From NCBI GenBank assembly GCA_902625895.1, contig CACODD010000011.1, positions 1 through 36,584 on the forward strand: a stretch of DNA of 36,584 nt. Direction: 5' to 3'. The notes below the pieces were generated by a model. It saw nothing but the letters and a program-made list of their open reading frames with translations. It did no database searches and had not been told where the DNA came from. Below are positions 1 through 7,850 of this stretch, in pieces. A program made the position numbers and the translations under genes. This DNA is from an uncultured Alphaproteobacteria bacterium. Its GTDB lineage: Bacteria; Pseudomonadota; Alphaproteobacteria; Methylaequorales; Methylaequoraceae. Position 1 is the first letter of the stretch; every line of letters begins with the position of its first letter.

Positions 1-100
1 TACTATTAATTATTCTTTCAAAAAACTTTTTTAGTAATTTTCCTTCATAAAGTGCTACAGAAATTCTTTGACTTGAACTAAAAATTGATAATGATAACAT
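1..100 (-). CDS. Partial N-terminus, TsaB-like protein (tentative)
   Basis: The reverse strand is open from an ATG at base 100 to the window edge and gives 33 residues beginning MLSLSIFSSSQRISVALYEG. A hydrophobic strand, a Ser/Thr-rich turn and then 'SVALYEGKLL' is the usual opening of TsaB, the partner of TsaD in making the t6A modification of tRNA, and of related ASKHA-fold proteins. AAGGA lies just before the ATG, but closer than usual. The gene is divergent from the dipeptidase gene at 117. Only the first strands are visible, so the family call is an inference from a short pattern. Confidence 0.4.
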   Translation of the reverse strand, partial: MLSLSIFSSSQRISVALYEGKLLKKFFERIINS

Positions 101-116
101 ATTCCTTTATCTAAAA

Positions 117-653
117 ATGAATCAAAATCTAGTCAAAGTAAACAAAAAAAAATTAGAAGTTTTAATTGATTTGAGATACTCAACTTCTCAAAACTTTACC
201 AAAGAAAAAGTATTTTTATCAGATGAATGTTATATTCATAAAGTTGCTTATGAGCATTTAGATTTAGCAGTTCAGATAGCAAAAAAACAAAACCTTAAAA
301 TTAAAATATTTGATGCATACAGACCTGTTTATGTCCAGAAAAAGTTATGGGAATGTTTGCCTGATCCAAATTTTATTGCACCTCCTGATAAAGGTTCTCC
401 TCATTCAAGAGGTGTAGCAATTGACATAACACTCGTAAATTCTGATGATATAGAACTTGATATGGGTACTGGGTTTGATGAATTTTCAAGACTTTCATAT
501 CATGGTTGTTTAGATATAACTAAAGAGGCCTATAAAAATAGATTGTTGCTGTTAGGTATTATGACTGATGCTGGTTGGGATTTCTTTAGAAATGAATGGT
601 GGCATTATCAACTCTATAACTCTAAAAACTTCCCTATAGTTAATGACATTTAA
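117..653 (+). CDS. ddpX: D-alanyl-D-alanine dipeptidase, VanX/DdpX family (peptidase M15D)
   Basis: A zinc dipeptidase predicted to split D-Ala-D-Ala. The VanX metal and catalytic set is complete: SPHSRGVAID gives H96 and D103, and NEWWHY gives E160 and H163. An arginine in the DAYRP motif (R69) matches the VanX residue that stabilises the transition state. At 178 residues it is close to the family's usual length. No signal peptide is seen, so it probably acts in the cytoplasm and recycles cell-wall D-alanine like E. coli DdpX; no vancomycin-resistance genes are nearby. It overlaps the next gene, a NodB-type deacetylase, by 11 bases, so the two are probably cotranscribed. No clear ribosome binding site precedes the ATG. 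The family call is firm; the physiological role is inferred. Confidence 0.85.
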   Translation: MNQNLVKVNKKKLEVLIDLRYSTSQNFTKEKVFLSDECYIHKVAYEHLDLAVQIAKKQNLKIKIFDAYRPVYVQKKLWECLPDPNFIAPPDKGSPHSRGVAIDITLVNSDDIELDMGTGFDEFSRLSYHGCLDITKEAYKNRLLLLGIMTDAGWDFFRNEWWHYQLYNSKNFPIVNDI

Positions 654-1650
654 GTCGCTTATTAAAAAAGCTTTTTTTATTATCCTTTTCTTTGGGGTAA
701 AGGCTTATGCAGTAGAACCAAATATTACAGTACTTATGTATCATAGAATCGGTGATGATAAATATCCTAGCACTAGTATTTCTCAGGAACTTTTTGAAAA
801 GCATATTGAATATTTAGTTGATGAAAATATTAGTGTTCTTCCAATTACAGAACTTCCAAAGTATCTAAAAAAAGAAATCAGTCTTACTAATAGAACTGTA
901 TTCATTACTATCGATGATGCTTACAAGTCATTTTTTCAAAATGGTTTTCCGATTCTTAAAAAAAATAAACTTCCTTTTAGCATTTTTGTTTCTTCGGATT
1001 ATGTATCAAGTGCTAAAGAATCAGAATTTATGAATTGGTCAATGCTCAAAGAAGTTTCTAGTAACAATGGCCTAATTCTTAACTATTCTAAGAGTCATGA
1101 AAGTCTTGTGGGAATGGATATACAAACACTAAAAAAAGAAATAGAACAAAATCAAATTGAAATTGAAAAAAAAATTGGCAAACAGCCAAAAATTTTCTCT
1201 TATCCATACGGAGAAAGCAGCAGAGCCATAGAAGAAATAATAAAAATATTAGATTATGACATTGCTTTTTCTCAACATTCAGCTCCTATTCACTTAGATC
1301 AAAACAAATATAGACTCCCAAGATATGCTTTAAATGATGAATTTGGAAATTTAAAAAGATTTAAAATGATTATTCAAACGAAGCCTTTGAAAATATTTGA
1401 AAGTTCTTTTGATGACTCAATTATCAATACAAGTGAATTAAATTTTAGTTTTCTTACAAAATTTCCCTCAGAATCAATTAACTGTTTTGTAAATAACTCT
1501 GCAGCTATGATAAAGAAAGATGAAGGAGAGAAGGTTAAATTATATCTTTCAGAATTGAAAAATGGAGTTAGGTACAGGATAAATTGTACTTATATTAATC
1601 AGAGTGGAGAAATTTTTTGGTATGGAAAAATGATTAAAAGAGTAAATTAA
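643..1650 (+). CDS. Exported polysaccharide deacetylase-like protein (NodB fold), altered metal site
   Basis: Residues 1-23 form a signal peptide ending AYA. The NodB fold covers roughly residues 28-230: MYHRIGD opening, motif 1 TIDDAY (D91, D92) and a later FSYPYG motif (185-190). In this carbohydrate esterase 4 fold an Asp and two His normally hold the metal. Here the H-[ST]-x-x-H motif reads YSKSH, so the first His is Tyr148 (codon TAT, one base from CAT) and the second is H152. The enzyme may bind metal differently or be inactive. About 100 C-terminal residues after the fold are not recognised. The likely setting is the envelope, on peptidoglycan or another N-acetylated polymer, matching the dipeptidase gene that overlaps its start. 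Its stop shares a TTAA palindrome with the convergent glucosaminidase gene. Confidence 0.8.
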   Translation: MTFKSLIKKAFFIILFFGVKAYAVEPNITVLMYHRIGDDKYPSTSISQELFEKHIEYLVDENISVLPITELPKYLKKEISLTNRTVFITIDDAYKSFFQNGFPILKKNKLPFSIFVSSDYVSSAKESEFMNWSMLKEVSSNNGLILNYSKSHESLVGMDIQTLKKEIEQNQIEIEKKIGKQPKIFSYPYGESSRAIEEIIKILDYDIAFSQHSAPIHLDQNKYRLPRYALNDEFGNLKRFKMIIQTKPLKIFESSFDDSIINTSELNFSFLTKFPSESINCFVNNSAAMIKKDEGEKVKLYLSELKNGVRYRINCTYINQSGEIFWYGKMIKRVN

Positions 1651-2600
1651 TTTAAAAGTCCGTTAGTTTTGTCAAACTTCATAAAATTATTCGTTTGAAT
1701 GAGAAGCTTTAAATCATCAACGTAAGCTTGGTTTCTCTCCGAATAATTTTCTAAAAAATTTGCTAGTACATTTCCTGATAAGCTCTCTCCATTCATCCTT
1801 AATTTTCGTCTTTCTTGTCTAAAATTCTCATATGCAAGATGAGTATTTATGTTTTTTAAATATGATCTTACTGATTCTGAAAGTGTAGGAAATTTCTTAA
1901 CAAAAAATTTCTTCCCCATTTCTCTATCTCTTGGTTTAATGCCTTTTTTACTGTCAAATGTATATTGTCCAAAAATTGCATTTCCTTCATTCAAATAACG
2001 CGAACTTCCCCATCCACTCTCAATAGCGGCTTGAGATAGTGCCAAAGAAAGAGGAACTATATCAACCCTTATCAATAAACTTCCAATACTCGATTCTGTG
2101 TAGTTATATTTTTCACTAAGTTCAAATAACCAATTGGGCCAAAATTCTCTGGACGCTACATCGCCTCCTGATTGATTCCACCAATCAAGAATTCTTTTTC
2201 TTTCCTCTAGTATTTTTCTATTTTCTACAAAAATTATTGGTAACAGTGTATTTATAAATAATTTCTTTCTTTTATTGACTGACTTTATATTTAGAAAATC
2301 ATTAGGCCAGCTAGAAAAAATAATTAAATTTGATGATTGGTCATTTAGGAAAGACTCGACAGAAAAATTATATTTCTCAAAAATATCAATCATTTCATTT
2401 GCTTTACCAATAAAATCAACTTTGGATTCATTATTCATATAGTCTAACATCGATTTGTCTTGAACTGTGAAGCTGATTGAAGTGTTTCCAATATTTTTTA
2501 TATTTGAAAAACTTTTGTAAAATCCAACAGCCAAATTAATAAAAATAAGAGAAACCAGAAGAACCACAAGGTTTCTATTGATCGCCTTACTTTTTTCCAT
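1647..2600 (-). CDS. Bax-like glucosaminidase-domain protein, membrane-anchored
   Basis: One hydrophobic segment (about residues 11-27) after a basic N-terminus looks like a signal anchor that puts the rest in the periplasm. The C-terminal half resembles E. coli Bax and the glucosaminidase family (GH73-like): SLALSQAAIESGWGSSR carries the likely catalytic Glu194, followed by GNAIFGQYT and later SVRSYLKNINTH. Such enzymes cut the glycan strands of peptidoglycan. The first 150 residues are not recognised. The gene is last in the long minus-strand run; its ATG overlaps the nfu stop by one base (TAATG). It meets the deacetylase gene end to end, so three likely cell-wall enzymes sit side by side. 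The domain call is good; the substrate is inferred. Confidence 0.78.
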   Translation of the reverse strand: MEKSKAINRNLVVLLVSLIFINLAVGFYKSFSNIKNIGNTSISFTVQDKSMLDYMNNESKVDFIGKANEMIDIFEKYNFSVESFLNDQSSNLIIFSSWPNDFLNIKSVNKRKKLFINTLLPIIFVENRKILEERKRILDWWNQSGGDVASREFWPNWLFELSEKYNYTESSIGSLLIRVDIVPLSLALSQAAIESGWGSSRYLNEGNAIFGQYTFDSKKGIKPRDREMGKKFFVKKFPTLSESVRSYLKNINTHLAYENFRQERRKLRMNGESLSGNVLANFLENYSERNQAYVDDLKLLIQTNNFMKFDKTNGLLN

Positions 2601-3178
2601 TATTGGTTTATAGCTTCAACTGATTGAATTTCGGGAATATAATATTTAAGCATATTTTCAATCCCAGATTTTAATGTTATTGTTGAGCTAGGACATCCAG
2701 AGCAAGCACCTCTAAGTTCAAGAAAAACAATCCCACTTTGAAGTTTAACAAAGTTTATATCACCTCCGTCTTGCGCAACGGCAGGTTTAATTCTTTCTTC
2801 GAGTAGTTCGTTAATTTTATTAACAATTTCTTGATCTTTTTTTGTGTATTTTATCTCTTTTTCATTTTTATTAGTCTCCTTCAATTCAGAATTTTCAATT
2901 TCTCCACCAGAAGAAAAATAATCTAAAATTGATGACAACAAAGTAGGTTTTAAGATTTCCCACTCTACTGAATCAGATTTGGTCACAGTCAAAAAATCTT
3001 TTCCAATAAAAACACCTTTTACGTTTTCATCAGTAAATAACAAGGTAGCAAGAGAATTATTTGCGGCCTCTTCTTGAGATTTGAACTCTAGAGTTCCTTT
3101 CTCTAGTAATATCTTTCCAGGAAGAAATTTTAATGTAGCTGGATTGGGTGTTTCTTCAGTTTGTATAAACATAATCAT
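2600..3178 (-). CDS. nfuA: Nfu-type iron-sulfur cluster scaffold/carrier protein
   Basis: Two domains are visible. The Nfu N-terminal domain (about 3-90) starts FIQTEETPNPATLKFLPG, a hallmark of alphaproteobacterial and mitochondrial Nfu proteins. The NifU C-terminal domain (about 115-190) has AQDGGDI and a GACSGCPSS motif with C159 and C162. That CxxC pair holds a [4Fe-4S] cluster at a dimer interface and passes it to client enzymes. A charged linker (about 92-115) joins the domains. The length, 192, is normal. The ORF starts MIM; the second ATG, six bases later, gives the usual MFIQ start and is equally possible because no ribosome binding site separates them. It sits between the UspA gene (12-base gap) and the Bax-like gene (1-base overlap). 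The architecture differs from enterobacterial NfuA, whose N-domain is A-type-like. Confidence 0.9.
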   Translation of the reverse strand: MIMFIQTEETPNPATLKFLPGKILLEKGTLEFKSQEEAANNSLATLLFTDENVKGVFIGKDFLTVTKSDSVEWEILKPTLLSSILDYFSSGGEIENSELKETNKNEKEIKYTKKDQEIVNKINELLEERIKPAVAQDGGDINFVKLQSGIVFLELRGACSGCPSSTITLKSGIENMLKYYIPEIQSVEAINQ

Positions 3179-3190
3179 AAAATAATGAAA

Positions 3191-3661
3191 TCATGATAAC
3201 TTGTCAATTTCTTCTTCTGTTAAAAGTGGAGGAATGATTGTTATAGGAACTTTTATTTTATCACTTTGTTTTAGGGTAAAAGCACTAATCAAAGGGTCTC
3301 CGCTTGATCTATTAGATGAAGCCGCCAAAACAAAATTTGAAATAAATTTATTTGCGCTGAGAAACTCTATAATACATTCTAGTCTGTCACCTTTCATTAT
3401 GAATTTCTTGGGTTTTTTATTAGAAAAAGTTAGAACATAATTTTCATATTCTTTAATTTTGGATTCAGCTTCTTCTCTTGACTCTCTCTCAGCAATATCT
3501 TCAACAGCCTTCCAATGACTAAACTCTAGTGTTTCAAAAGTATATAAAAGTGCTACTCTGCCATTTGTTCTAGCTGATCTTTGAGCTGCGTACCTTAGTG
3601 CGTTAAATATTTCCTTTGAATCATCAAGGACGACAAGAAATGTTAGTTCTTTTTCTGTCAT
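3191..3661 (-). CDS. Universal stress protein, UspA family
   Basis: A single Usp domain of 156 residues. It begins with a hydrophobic strand and VVLDDSKE, has RYAAQRSARTNGRVALLYT in the usual place of 'a..lA...ga.l.llhv', and ends with VPITIIPP. The ATP-binding glycine loop typical of MJ0577-like members is not clean: the corresponding stretch reads AASSNRSSGDPLIS, so ATP binding is uncertain. Usp proteins are cytoplasmic stress-response factors without one defined reaction. Its ATG overlaps the stop of the TIGR02186-type gene as ATGA, which suggests translational coupling. The same neighbours (TSUP, TIGR02186, Usp, Nfu, TrpS) recur in alphaproteobacteria as far as I recall. Confidence 0.85.
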   Translation of the reverse strand: MTEKELTFLVVLDDSKEIFNALRYAAQRSARTNGRVALLYTFETLEFSHWKAVEDIAERESREEAESKIKEYENYVLTFSNKKPKKFIMKGDRLECIIEFLSANKFISNFVLAASSNRSSGDPLISAFTLKQSDKIKVPITIIPPLLTEEEIDKLS

Positions 3662-4383
3662 AAGTATTTTCTAAATAACAAACCTGCTGATAGACCTAAA
3701 CTAATTGCTATTATAGCAGAAAAGAGTCCATACATAAATGAGAAATTGTGGGCAAATTTAAAAATAAAAGAACTTAAACCAGGTTTGTAAACTTGTATTT
3801 TTACTTTTTTACTTTCAAAATTATTTATACTATCAATTATATTTAATGATACTGTGTAATCACCCTCTGGAGCATTCTTTGGAAGTTTAACCGGGATTTT
3901 AAAAAAGTTAGGTAATTTCTTGTTAACCACCTCAAATGAATTATTTTTAATTAAAAATAAATCCAGTGACATTTTTTTTTTAATTAGATCTCTTTTAAGA
4001 TTGTCGTTATCTTCTCCAACAAGTTTAACACTATCAAATAAATCTTTTTTCACTTCAAAATCAATTTCATCATCATTTTTATTTGTATAGTAATGAAATA
4101 GACCGGGGTAAACAAATTCTCCAGTTTTATTCCATGACCACATTCCAAAAATCTTTTTCTTATTTTGTAAAATAACTTTCTGATTAGGACCTCTAATCTT
4201 AAGAACTAAAGAACTTTCAGAATCTGTAAATCCAAAAATTGTGAAGTCAGGTTTAACTTTATCTTTTGAAATTTCAATAAATCTATCTGATAAATCAAAG
4301 ATTAATGACTCAGAACTAGATTCTTTGAAAAACGAAATTCCAATAAATAAAAATATAATTTTGATTAATACTCTTCTAAACAT
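3658..4383 (-). CDS. TIGR02186 / Alph_Pro_TM family membrane-anchored protein
   Basis: The ORF track starts at 4419, but that buries 44 bases in the upstream permease gene and puts twelve unlikely residues before a proper signal sequence. The internal ATG at 4383 gives MFRRVLIKIIFLFIGISFF and an 8-base overlap, ATGTTTAG, with the permease stop, so I chose it (241 residues). After the signal comes an extracytoplasmic beta-rich part with TIFGFTDSES and GMWSWNKTGEF, then one membrane helix near the C-terminus followed by a short basic tail. This matches the alphaproteobacterial family TIGR02186 (Pfam Alph_Pro_TM) of unknown function, commonly next to TauE/SafE permeases. An accessory role for the permease is inference from that pairing. 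The stop overlaps the usp start (ATGA). Confidence 0.8.
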   Translation of the reverse strand: MFRRVLIKIIFLFIGISFFKESSSESLIFDLSDRFIEISKDKVKPDFTIFGFTDSESSLVLKIRGPNQKVILQNKKKIFGMWSWNKTGEFVYPGLFHYYTNKNDDEIDFEVKKDLFDSVKLVGEDNDNLKRDLIKKKMSLDLFLIKNNSFEVVNKKLPNFFKIPVKLPKNAPEGDYTVSLNIIDSINNFESKKVKIQVYKPGLSSFIFKFAHNFSFMYGLFSAIIAISLGLSAGLLFRKYL

Positions 4384-5290
4384 TTTGTAATATGATCCTT
4401 GAATTTGCAGTTGGCTCACTTACTAACTCTATACCCATCATAATACAAACAATTAATACTATTAAGGCAAGTAAGATTCTTATTTGTTCTCCTTTAAATC
4501 TAGATGTAAATTTGGACCCATATTGAGCACCAATCACACCACCAATAAGTAAAAAAATTGCTAATATTAAGTCTACCGAATAGTTAAAAGTGGCATGAAG
4601 AATTGAAACATTAAGTGTAACAAAAACAATTTGAAATAATGAAGTTCCAATTGCCACAACTGTACCCATTCCAAAAAGATATATCATTGCGGGAACCATT
4701 ACAAATCCCCCTCCGACTCCCATGAATGCTGATAATAGTCCAACAAATATTCCAACAAAAATTGGGAGCAAGATCGAGATAAAAATTTTAGATTGTCTAA
4801 ACCTCAATTTAAGTGGCAGATAGTCCAAGAAACTTCTTTTTTTCTTTTTATAAGAAGAGTCAATTTTTTTTTCGCTAACTAGAGATATTGTGCTCTCAAC
4901 TAACATTAAAGTTCCAATAATAGCTAAAAAAAGAATATACAAAAACTTAATTATTAAATCGATATTTCCGGACTCTTTCAAAAAATTGAATAATATAACA
5001 CCAACAGTTGATCCAAAAATCCCGCCAATAAGTAAGAAAATTCCTATTTCATAATCTATGTTTTTTTTTATACCGTGGGCCATGGCACCTGATACAGACG
5101 AACCAAGTATTTGAACAGACTCTGTTCCCACAGCGGTAGCAGGTGGGATTCCCATAAAAATTAGTAATGGTGTCATTAAGAATCCTCCACCAACTCCAAA
5201 CAAACCAGACATGAATCCTACTAAAAAACCAAAAAATAGAATTAACAATAAATTTATTTGAATTTCAGCAATCGGAAGATAAAAACTCAT
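4376..5290 (-). CDS. TSUP family permease (TauE/SafE sulfite exporter-like)
   Basis: An inner-membrane protein of 304 residues with about eight hydrophobic helices in two related halves. Each half opens with a glycine-rich loop: SGLFGVGGGFLMTPLL near residue 30 and AFMGVGGGFVMVPAMIY near residue 190. This duplicated motif defines the TSUP (DUF81, TauE/SafE) family, whose members move sulfite, sulfoacetate or related anions. The substrate cannot be read from sequence. A hydrophilic charged segment between the halves (about 138-165) is probably cytoplasmic. The ATG overlaps the trpS stop by four bases and the end overlaps its TIGR02186-type partner, so this pair is likely a functional unit within the larger run. 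Confidence 0.88.
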   Translation of the reverse strand: MSFYLPIAEIQINLLLILFFGFLVGFMSGLFGVGGGFLMTPLLIFMGIPPATAVGTESVQILGSSVSGAMAHGIKKNIDYEIGIFLLIGGIFGSTVGVILFNFLKESGNIDLIIKFLYILFLAIIGTLMLVESTISLVSEKKIDSSYKKKKRSFLDYLPLKLRFRQSKIFISILLPIFVGIFVGLLSAFMGVGGGFVMVPAMIYLFGMGTVVAIGTSLFQIVFVTLNVSILHATFNYSVDLILAIFLLIGGVIGAQYGSKFTSRFKGEQIRILLALIVLIVCIMMGIELVSEPTANSRIILQNV

Positions 5291-6306
5291 GATTTAAAAA
5301 GTCCGATTATGTTTTTTAACTTTGTTAAGCTTTCATTTGCCATTTCATTTGCTCTAAGATTTCCTTCCTTTAGAATCGAATCAAGATAATCTACATCTTT
5401 TAAAAGCTTCTTCATCTCGAAAGAAATTAAAGAAATTTTTTCGACAAGAAGATCACTTAAATCTTTTTTAAAAATTTTAAAATCTTTGTCGACATAATTG
5501 GATATTACATTATCTACTGATTCATTATTTAATGCAGAAAATATATTTATTAAATTTTTGATTTCAGGCCGGCCATCCAAATCTTTAAAATGTTCTGGAA
5601 ACGGATGAGAATCTGTTTTGGCTTTCTGAATTTTTTTTTCTATTTCTATAGAATTGTCCGAAAGATTAATTCTAGACTGATCTGATGGATCTGATTTACT
5701 CATCTTCTTCAAACCATCTCTTAGACTCATTACCCTTGTAGCATTTCCAGTAATGATCGGTTCAGGGATTGGGAAAAAATCATTTTGATAGTATCTATTA
5801 AATGCTTGTGCAATATCTCTTGATAATTCCAAGTGTTGTTTTTGATCATCTCCAACAGGCACATGTGTTGATTTATAAAGAAGAATATCAGCGGCCATTA
5901 ATACCGGATATGAATATAAACCTAGCGGGGCTCTTTCTTTATTTTTTCCTGCTTTATCTTTAAATTGAGTCATTCTATTAAGCCAGCCAATTGGTGTATG
6001 ACAACTCAATATCCATGCGAGCTCACTGTGTCCTGTGACATTTGATTGAACAAAAATTATTGTTTTTTTAGGATTTATTCCTGCAGCAATATATGCAGCT
6101 GCTACTTCTCTTGTGTTTTGAAGTATTTGCGTGCGACTATCTGAAGTAGTAAGAGCATGCAAGTCTACAATACAAAAAATACAATTGTTGTTAGATTGAA
6201 GTTCAATCCAATTTTTTATTGCCCCGAGATAATTGCCTAGATGAAGATTACCTGTTGGCTGCACACCTGAAAAAACCAAATTATTTACTTTTTCTGAATT
6301 TTCCAT
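5287..6306 (-). CDS. trpS: Tryptophan-tRNA ligase
   Basis: A class I aminoacyl-tRNA synthetase that charges tRNA-Trp in the cytoplasm. The HIGH-type signature is PTGNLHLGNYLG (residues 17-28), the second signature KMSKS is at 201-205, and GDDQKQHLELSRDIA (152-166) is the conserved tryptophanyl core. The length, 339, is normal for the bacterial enzyme. The start lies 22 bases inside the end of murJ, and the stop overlaps the permease start by four bases. The murJ-trpS order is common in alphaproteobacteria. Confidence 0.97.
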   Translation of the reverse strand: MENSEKVNNLVFSGVQPTGNLHLGNYLGAIKNWIELQSNNNCIFCIVDLHALTTSDSRTQILQNTREVAAAYIAAGINPKKTIIFVQSNVTGHSELAWILSCHTPIGWLNRMTQFKDKAGKNKERAPLGLYSYPVLMAADILLYKSTHVPVGDDQKQHLELSRDIAQAFNRYYQNDFFPIPEPIITGNATRVMSLRDGLKKMSKSDPSDQSRINLSDNSIEIEKKIQKAKTDSHPFPEHFKDLDGRPEIKNLINIFSALNNESVDNVISNYVDKDFKIFKKDLSDLLVEKISLISFEMKKLLKDVDYLDSILKEGNLRANEMANESLTKLKNIIGLFKS

Positions 6307-7850
6307 TTATTTATCTCTAATTCTTTAATTCCTAAAAAATACATCAAGACAGAATAAATAATTATTCCAACAATAATACATAAAATAAGAATAAAATTTG
6401 TATTATATAAAGTATACATTTCAAAATTATTTATCATAAACTCATAGGTTTTTAAAACAATATAAGACATAGTTAGTGATGCTAATGAGACTTTTAAAAA
6501 CACTTTGAAAATTGAAATATCAAAAGAGTATTTAAGATTTTTGTTTAATATATAAAATAGTAAAATAAAATTTATCCAAGCTGATACAGAAGTTGAAATT
6601 GCTAAGCCAACATGAAGAAACTCTCTTATTAAGATGAGATTTAGTATTAAATTAATTGACATACAAAATAAAGAAATTTTTATTGGAGTTTTTGTATCTT
6701 CATTTGCGAAAAATGGAATAACTAAAATTTTTATCATAATGAAAGCTGGCAAACCACAGCACAATGCTATTAGTGCTGAGCTAGTTGCTTGAACATCTTT
6801 ATATTCAAATGCTCCTCTGAAAAATAGAAATGAGATAATGTTTTCTGAAAAAATCAACAATCCAAAAAAAGCTGGAATTGAAAATAAAATTCCAAATTTT
6901 ATTGCTTTTGAAATACTTTTTTCAGCTTCTTTCTTTTGTTTTTTTTTAACCTGAGACGATAAAACTGGTAACAATGCGGTGCCAATTGCAATTCCAAGTA
7001 CACCTAAAGGAAGTTGATTTACTCTATCTGCATAATATAAGAAAGAAATAGAACCATCTGGAAGTGTTGATGCAAGGATCATATCAATCAATAAATTTAT
7101 TTGATAAGCACCATTTCCTAGAATTGCTGGCAACAATAATTTAAAAAATTTGGTTATTTCTTTATCACGTTTGAATGTCTTAAAAAAAGAAAAATTTATA
7201 GAAAGCTTAGATTTATTTCTTCGAATATTATAGTACATCCATATGACTTGAATTATTCCTGCAATTGAGACAACAAAACTTAATGTAGAAGAAATTAAAA
7301 ATAAATTTTCAGATTTAAAAAAGATAAGAAGTGTAAAAATCAACGATAAATTTAAAATAATCGGGGTGACAGCCATTGAAGCAAATTTTCCCAGTGTGTT
7401 TAAATAAGCTCCCATCAGAGACGTTAAACAAATAAAAAGAACAAATGGAAATGTAAGTCTTGTCAAATTAATTGAATGATTAAATTTTTCAGGGTTATCT
7501 GAAAAACCAGGTGCAATAAGAGTAATTATTAATGGCATTAAAATTTCTAAGATGAGAACAAATGCCAAAAGTGCAACTAAAAGGAATGAAAAAATATTTG
7601 AAAAAAAAACGTCAGCACTTTTGTTCCCTGATTTAGTTCTTACTCCAGAAACCACAGGTATGAACGCAGCATTCATTGCACCTTCTCCTAAAATTCTTCT
7701 GAACAAATTAGGTAATTTAAAAGCTACAAAAAAACAGTCAGAAATCAAACCGGCCCCAATTACTCTTGCAATAAGTAAATCTCTGAAATAACCAAGTATC
7801 CTACTTAGGAATGTTAAAGATCCGACTATAGAGATTATTTTAAATAGCAT
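6285..7850 (-). CDS. murJ: Lipid II flippase MurJ
   Basis: A polytopic membrane protein (521 residues, about 13-14 helices) of the MviN/MurJ group of the MOP superfamily. It flips lipid II across the inner membrane for peptidoglycan synthesis. The N-terminus is typical: SRILGYFRDLLIARVIG followed by FFVAFKLPNLFRRILGEG and AFIPV, the conserved arginine-rich first helices. LPLGVLGIAIGTALLPVLS in the middle is also characteristic. It overlaps glnD by 11 bases upstream and trpS by 22 downstream, an order (glnD-murJ-trpS) typical of alphaproteobacteria. No defect is seen. Confidence 0.96.
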   Translation of the reverse strand: MLFKIISIVGSLTFLSRILGYFRDLLIARVIGAGLISDCFFVAFKLPNLFRRILGEGAMNAAFIPVVSGVRTKSGNKSADVFFSNIFSFLLVALLAFVLILEILMPLIITLIAPGFSDNPEKFNHSINLTRLTFPFVLFICLTSLMGAYLNTLGKFASMAVTPIILNLSLIFTLLIFFKSENLFLISSTLSFVVSIAGIIQVIWMYYNIRRNKSKLSINFSFFKTFKRDKEITKFFKLLLPAILGNGAYQINLLIDMILASTLPDGSISFLYYADRVNQLPLGVLGIAIGTALLPVLSSQVKKKQKKEAEKSISKAIKFGILFSIPAFFGLLIFSENIISFLFFRGAFEYKDVQATSSALIALCCGLPAFIMIKILVIPFFANEDTKTPIKISLFCMSINLILNLILIREFLHVGLAISTSVSAWINFILLFYILNKNLKYSFDISIFKVFLKVSLASLTMSYIVLKTYEFMINNFEMYTLYNTNFILILCIIVGIIIYSVLMYFLGIKELEINKWKIQKK

